NCBI RefSeq assembly: GCF_000301075.1
Contig: NZ_JH932293.1
Location: forward strand, 50,878-106,395
Length of the DNA: 55,518 nt
Direction: 5' to 3'
Origin: Bergeyella zoohelcum ATCC 43767
GTDB taxonomy: Bacteria > Bacteroidota > Bacteroidia > Flavobacteriales > Weeksellaceae
The position numbers were made by a program, and so were the translations under genes. Position 1 is the first letter of the stretch; every line of letters starts with the position of its first letter. Shown here one piece after another: positions 52,601 through 55,518 of this stretch. The notes beneath the pieces are model-generated. The model worked only from the letters and a program-made list of their open reading frames with translations. It had not been told where the DNA came from and searched no databases.

Positions 52601-54030
52601 CCAGTACGCCTGTTTCAGTTACCATTGTTCAAGAAAATGACCCGAATCTTAGTATTACAGGGAATCTTACTTTCTGCCAAGGAAGTTCTACTACACTCAC
52701 TGCTAGTACTACTGGAGTGGTGAATGCCTACAATTGGTCTAATGGAGCTACTACACCATCTATTACAGTCAATACAGCGGGAACCTATACGGTAACAGTA
52801 ACTACTCCTGCGGGATGCCAATATACACAGACGGTACAAGTAGTTCGAGAAGCAGTAGCTGCTATTGCCATTGCAAATCCAGCACAATTGAACTGTGCCG
52901 TAAATGCTGTGCCTATTCATGCCACAGTAACCAATATGCCTACTGGTGCTACCATTGCATGGACAGCAAGTCCGGGTGGAAATATTGTGTCAGGTGCCAA
53001 TACGCTTAACCCTATCGTAAATCAGCCTGGAACCTATACCCTTACGATTACCAATCCTTCGGGATTACAATGTGCAGTCTCTCGTAGTGTAACGGTGCTT
53101 AGGGATACCAGTGCTCCAGGGATTATTCTTATGGCGAATAAAACCGTGATTTGCGAAGGAGAATCTGTAGATTTGGTAGCGACGGGGGCAGTTACTTATA
53201 CTTGGGATGGACTTCCAGGGAATGGGGCTATACAGACCGTTTCGCCTACTACAACTACCACTTATACCGTAACAGGTATCGGAGCAAATGGATGCCAAGG
53301 AAATGTAGCTACGGTAACCATTATCGTTCGTCCGAATATTACCAGTCCGCTCACTGATGTGGAATTTTGTAAAGGTGAAAAATATATTTTAGATGCAGGA
53401 ACAGGACCTAACTACACCTACCTATGGAGTACGGGAGCTACCACCCAAACTACCGAAATTACTGCAGACGGAGAATATTGGGTGGAGATTTCCAATGGTG
53501 CTTGTACCAAGAAATTTACCATCACGGCTTCTTATGCAGAAATGCCACAGCCGTCGGAAATTCATTATGACCCCAAAGGACATACACTGAGTATCGTAAT
53601 GAAAAATTCAGCATTGAATTATGAATATTCTACCGATGGAATTAATTGGCAATCGAGTGCTATTTTTCATTATATCCAAAGAAACAAAGCTTATTTTATC
53701 TATGTGAGACAAAAAGGTATGAACTGCTATTCTATGACAGAATACTATACTTTTAACCTTCAGAATGTGCTTACCCCTAATGGCGATGGAATTAATGATG
53801 TACTAGATTTCTCAGGCGTGAGTAAATACCCCGACTTCCAAGCCGTCATTTTTGACCGATATGGAAAGGAGGTATTCCGTGCTTCCCAAGGGAATACGGT
53901 ATGGAAAGGAAAATATTTGAATGCCCATGTGCCTACCAACACCTATTGGTATCAAGTAACATGGCGTGACCCTTATACTCAAAAATTAATAGAAAGCACA
54001 GGATGGATTTTAGTGAAGAATAGGGAGTAA
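49645..54030 (+). CDS. Giant T9SS type B adhesin-like protein with choice-of-anchor-L domain
   Basis: A 1461-residue surface protein. I start it at MKTNFFTILFLAFCVLYNAQ, a good signal peptide; the longer frame from 49594 would prepend a poorly coding stretch. An N-terminal choice-of-anchor-L domain covers about residues 60-270 (SWGYFNKSTSPFPFDEGVVL, IQFDFVPNSNTISFEYIFAS). Then come repeated Ig-like modules with the signature ATTPTITVNTAGTYTVTVTT and CSPNGMHAFDLTTYEPNI, some nearly identical. The last roughly 90 residues are a gliding-motility-type C-terminal (type B) sorting domain: VLTPNGDGINDVLDFSG, FDRYGKEVFRAS, VPTNTYWYQVTW. It is probably a secreted adhesin or a gliding-related surface protein; ligand unknown. 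Confidence 0.92.
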   Translation: MKTNFFTILFLAFCVLYNAQLQRNPETKKPQQISMARAGNFIDVNVPQYPQSAYTIEQLIQNVLISGGGCAGTVSNVIVSPNLQASSSRRSWGYFNKSTSPFPFDEGVVLATGRLNNIANSQFAATLSTTLGTGGDTDLATALSINPSRFKDATYIQFDFVPNSNTISFEYIFASEEYSGSYACNYTDGFALLLKKVTDPNYTNLAVLPNNGGPVSVSNIHHYINSSCPAVNQQYFHGLNSGNVETNFAGRTIPLTATASVVPGETYRFKMVLADYNDAQFDTAVFLKGGSFNLGLQLVDSSGNALPSTIELCQGESQVLTANIAIAGVTYQWFLNGNPITGANTNTYTATQSGVYKLEIQTGNNSCNESVEITVNVLPAPQVNNADISVCTTGNQAIFDLTSVQNTISTTPNATFQFYQNQADAMAGNANTIANPNAYTSASGIVYARVSVGQCYAIATITLTANPTPPTPVITASATNICGTGTVTLTSSVTQGIVWSTGETTPSITVNTGGVYSVTATQNGCSSSSADITITHDPDPALQITGNLSICTGNDTTLTAVGNGNFVSYLWSNGATTPTITVNTTGTYTVMVTTANGCQFQASATVTIGTAPVVTAHQVDVCSPNGMHTFDLTTYEPNISTATGIAFTYYENQADAMAGNANTIANPTAYTTGTRTVFVRVSDGNCFAIAELTLNIKPIPTPQIQQSAAVICGTTPVTLTSNYPTGNLWSNGATSSSITVNTPGTYTLTVTENGCTSTPVSVTIAQELNPNLNITGNLSLCQGSTTTLTADTTGAINSYLWSNGATTPTITVNTAGTYTVTVTTANGCQFEASATVIITNAPTVAPHQVDVCSPNGMHAFDLTTYEPNISTTAGVVFTYYENQADAMAGNANTIANPTAYTTGTRTVFVRVSDGNCFAIAELTLNVQLIPTPQIQQSAPAICGIAPVTLTSNYPTGNLWSNGATSPSITVNTPGTYTLTVTNGNCTSTPVSVTIVQENDPNLSITGNLTFCQGSSTTLTASTTGVVNAYNWSNGATTPSITVNTAGTYTVTVTTPAGCQYTQTVQVVREAVAAIAIANPAQLNCAVNAVPIHATVTNMPTGATIAWTASPGGNIVSGANTLNPIVNQPGTYTLTITNPSGLQCAVSRSVTVLRDTSAPGIILMANKTVICEGESVDLVATGAVTYTWDGLPGNGAIQTVSPTTTTTYTVTGIGANGCQGNVATVTIIVRPNITSPLTDVEFCKGEKYILDAGTGPNYTYLWSTGATTQTTEITADGEYWVEISNGACTKKFTITASYAEMPQPSEIHYDPKGHTLSIVMKNSALNYEYSTDGINWQSSAIFHYIQRNKAYFIYVRQKGMNCYSMTEYYTFNLQNVLTPNGDGINDVLDFSGVSKYPDFQAVIFDRYGKEVFRASQGNTVWKGKYLNAHVPTNTYWYQVTWRDPYTQKLIESTGWILVKNRE
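51274..52810 (+). repeat. 690-bp in-frame repeats inside the adhesin gene
   Basis: The segment starting attacaggaaat occurs at 51274, 51964 and 52654, exactly 690 bp (230 codons) apart. The first two units are nearly identical over long stretches, for example AGTCCTAATGGTATGCAT at 51513 and 52203. The third stops after about 160 bp. A more diverged earlier unit is visible at about 50570-51270 (its gccgatgcaatggcagg lies 693 bp before the match). The repeats keep the reading frame. Confidence 0.85.
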
Positions 54031-54046
54031 TACCTTTTTGAAACAT

Positions 54047-54080
54047 GAAAAGAGTCCTCATTTTTGTGAGGACTCTTTTC
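54047..54080. terminator. Bidirectional terminator after the adhesin gene
   Basis: GAAAAGAGTCCTCA and TGAGGACTCTTTTC form a 14-bp stem with a 6-nt loop, between the convergent adhesin and esterase genes. Confidence 0.85.
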
Positions 54081-54138
54081 GTATTTATAAGGAAGTGGTT
54101 TCTGTATTTGATAAAAATAAACTTCCCCCATTGCTTTA

Positions 54139-55020
54139 CTACTTATAAATTCCGTATCGTTTAGGGTCTTTTATCAGTCTCTGCATTGCTCGTTTTATGT
54201 TCGCATTAGAAAATAGATTACCCGTAGCATGCTTATTTCCTTCTATTACAAAAAAATATAGAGGATGTATAGCATGTGGATACTCTCTAAAATAAAAGTT
54301 TTCTTTGGAAGTAGTAGGGTTACCTGCCAAATATTTAATCTCTGTAAAGTGCGAAAGCCCATTATAAGCTGCCCATTTATTTACCGTTTCTTTTACCGAT
54401 TCAAAATTAGGACTTACAAGAGAATACTTCCCCTTCCCTCCTTGGTAAGGTACTACTTCATCACCTGTAGCATGGATAAAAATCATAGGGATTTTAGATG
54501 CAGTATTCGGGATGTCATGCCCTGCTTCAAAACTCATGGAACGAATAACGGCTGCCTTGAAAAGCGAAGTTTCCTCTGCTAGTTTCATTGCCATAGCTCC
54601 ACCATTACTAAAACCATATACAAATACTTTCTCAGGATTAAATACCGAACCCATTTTTTGCTGTACATCATTATAAACATGGGTAATATATACCACATCA
54701 TCGCTCCTATTAGTAAAAGAATCTGTAACCTTCCAAGTGTTCCACACATTACCTTCCCAGAAGAATAAATTTATATATTTCCCTTCTGGGCGTACCGAAA
54801 TGTATTGCTGAGCATTGATGATATCCTGGTCATCCATTTGGGTTTTATTTTTTCCAAAGGAATGAAGTTCAAATACAATGGGATATTCTTTACTAGGATT
54901 GTAATTGGTAGGTGTAGTAATATCATACGCTCTTCCTCCCACAAAGTAAGTTTGTACGCCACTCTGTAGCTGGGCCATGGTAAGCACAGGGGTGCATAAT
55001 AACACAAATAATTTTTTCAT
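54139..55020 (-). CDS. Secreted alpha/beta-hydrolase, PHB-depolymerase/esterase family
   Basis: A 293-residue exported hydrolase starting at MKKLFVLLCTPVLTMAQ, a signal peptide; the ATG five codons upstream is rejected. The core resembles LpqC/Esterase_phd proteins: YPIVFELHSFGKNKTQMDDQ, then the nucleophile elbow VYGFSNGGAMAMKLAEE, Asp in IFIHATGDEVVPYQGG, and His in VIEGNKHATGN, completing a plausible Ser-Asp-His triad. The substrate, probably an acyl or feruloyl ester or short polyester, is unknown. It is monocistronic, leftward. Confidence 0.82.
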   Translation of the reverse strand: MKKLFVLLCTPVLTMAQLQSGVQTYFVGGRAYDITTPTNYNPSKEYPIVFELHSFGKNKTQMDDQDIINAQQYISVRPEGKYINLFFWEGNVWNTWKVTDSFTNRSDDVVYITHVYNDVQQKMGSVFNPEKVFVYGFSNGGAMAMKLAEETSLFKAAVIRSMSFEAGHDIPNTASKIPMIFIHATGDEVVPYQGGKGKYSLVSPNFESVKETVNKWAAYNGLSHFTEIKYLAGNPTTSKENFYFREYPHAIHPLYFFVIEGNKHATGNLFSNANIKRAMQRLIKDPKRYGIYK

Positions 55021-55042
55021 TTCTATTTTTTGCAAATGTAAA

Positions 55043-55068
55043 AAAGTTGCCTCAAATGAGACAACTTT
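55043..55068 (-). terminator. Terminator of the partial gene at the right edge
   Basis: AAAGTTG-c-CTCA pairs with TGAG-a-CAACTTT around a 2-nt loop with one mismatch. It lies directly after the stop at 55075, and T-rich sequence follows on the minus strand. Confidence 0.65.
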
Positions 55069-55074
55069 CCATCT

Positions 55075-55518
55075 TTATTTTAACAATTGTTCTAGTCTTT
55101 CTAATCTTTGCTTCAAATCTTGAATCTCTTTTTCCTTCTCCATAAGATGTAAATAAAGCTCTTCTATTTTCTCTACATTGGTCAGCTGCGTTTCCATTAA
55201 ATCTACATAACCTTGTGCTTTAATAGTCTCCGCAGATTTATACCCTGGTAAATGTCCATTGGTTTTTACAAAATCTTCTATTTGACTCAGTGATTTGAAA
55301 TTGTAATCTGCCTTGATAGACGAAGTCCCTGTATAGTACTTTTGGAATACATAGTCTGGGAAAATAGTAGCTCCATTGGTACCCATAAATGAAGACGCAT
55401 GTACTTTACCATCATCTAAAATACTAACCGTATTTGAACGAGTAGAACCATCCGAATTTACAGCAAGTTTAATGGAATTGTTAGTAACATCTTCCGTCCA
55501 TAAGCTGGCTAATGTAGT
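55075..55518 (-). CDS. Surface protein with tail-fibre-like C-terminus, partial
   Basis: The 3' part (about 147 codons) of a leftward gene that begins beyond the right edge; the frame is open to 55518. It reads ...TEDVTNNSIKLAVNSDGSTR, then FKSLSQIEDFVKTNGHLPGY and a heptad-rich coiled coil (YLHLMEKEKEIQDLKQRLER LEQLL) at the end. The sequence FVKTNGHLPGYKSAETIKAQ with following coiled coil is the usual end of flavobacterial tail-fibre-like surface proteins. It belongs to the same broad class as the protein at 23016-24506. An internal ATG near 55386 is not the true start. Confidence 0.85.
   Translation of the reverse strand, partial: TTLASLWTEDVTNNSIKLAVNSDGSTRSNTVSILDDGKVHASSFMGTNGATIFPDYVFQKYYTGTSSIKADYNFKSLSQIEDFVKTNGHLPGYKSAETIKAQGYVDLMETQLTNVEKIEELYLHLMEKEKEIQDLKQRLERLEQLLK

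Overview
The window is AT-rich chromosomal DNA of a Bacteroidota bacterium, most likely a flavobacterium of the Weeksellaceae (Chryseobacterium / Bergeyella / Riemerella group). The evidence is type IX secretion (T9SS) sorting domains of both type A and type B, the -7 promoter box TAnnTTTG in front of many genes with almost no Shine-Dalgarno sites, DUF1573 and choice-of-anchor-L proteins, flavobacterial signal peptides ending in AQ/GQ, and an LspA with the long Bacteroidota insert. Genus cannot be settled from the sequence alone. No plasmid, prophage or CRISPR-Cas system is present.

Layout. 1-1950: a tandem array of Uma2-family (PD-(D/E)XK-like) genes built by duplication of a 1219-bp two-gene unit and running off the left edge. 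2029-5224: exodeoxyribonuclease III, TrpS, a 22-bp iteron-like array and a DsbA-family protein. 5298-10540: accessory block with a WG-repeat protein, a SUMF1-type lipoprotein and a small unknown protein, separated by palindromes and by 63-bp and 111-bp tandem repeats. 10545-14283: a periplasmic-sensor histidine kinase overlapping a LytTR response regulator. Six 9-bp LytTR-like half-sites on an exact 21-bp pitch lie in front of it. 14497-22637: YceI, alpha/beta hydrolase, Ung, TrmD, type II NADH dehydrogenase, ABC exporter, LspA and RadA.

22640-25626: a secreted tail-fibre-like surface protein transcribed through a roughly 570-nt leader that contains a (GT)27 microsatellite; the locus lies between two direct copies of a roughly 134-bp hairpin repeat. 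25627-32190: redoxin, MiaA, unknown, GpsA, RelA/SpoT, NhaA. 32600-32912: RNase P RNA. 32983-37623: DUF1573, an AT-rich M1-like metallopeptidase, a ferredoxin beside a U32 (TrhP-like) protein, an IS5-type insertion and tRNA-Met(CAT). 37667-43642: TlpA-like thiol oxidoreductase, a T9SS type A protein with a small membrane partner, ClpX, HIT, GreA. 43745-48874: Rieske-like lipoprotein, TPR protein, RibH, YpfJ-type peptidase, carbonic anhydrase and SulP transporter. 49168-55518: a small secreted protein, a 1461-residue T9SS type B adhesin with 690-bp internal repeats, a secreted esterase and the C-terminus of another surface protein.

Most genes are housekeeping. The parts most worth attention are the LytTR operator arrays next to a LytTR system, the Uma2 duplication with a swapped internal segment, and the microsatellite-bearing surface protein flanked by direct repeats.
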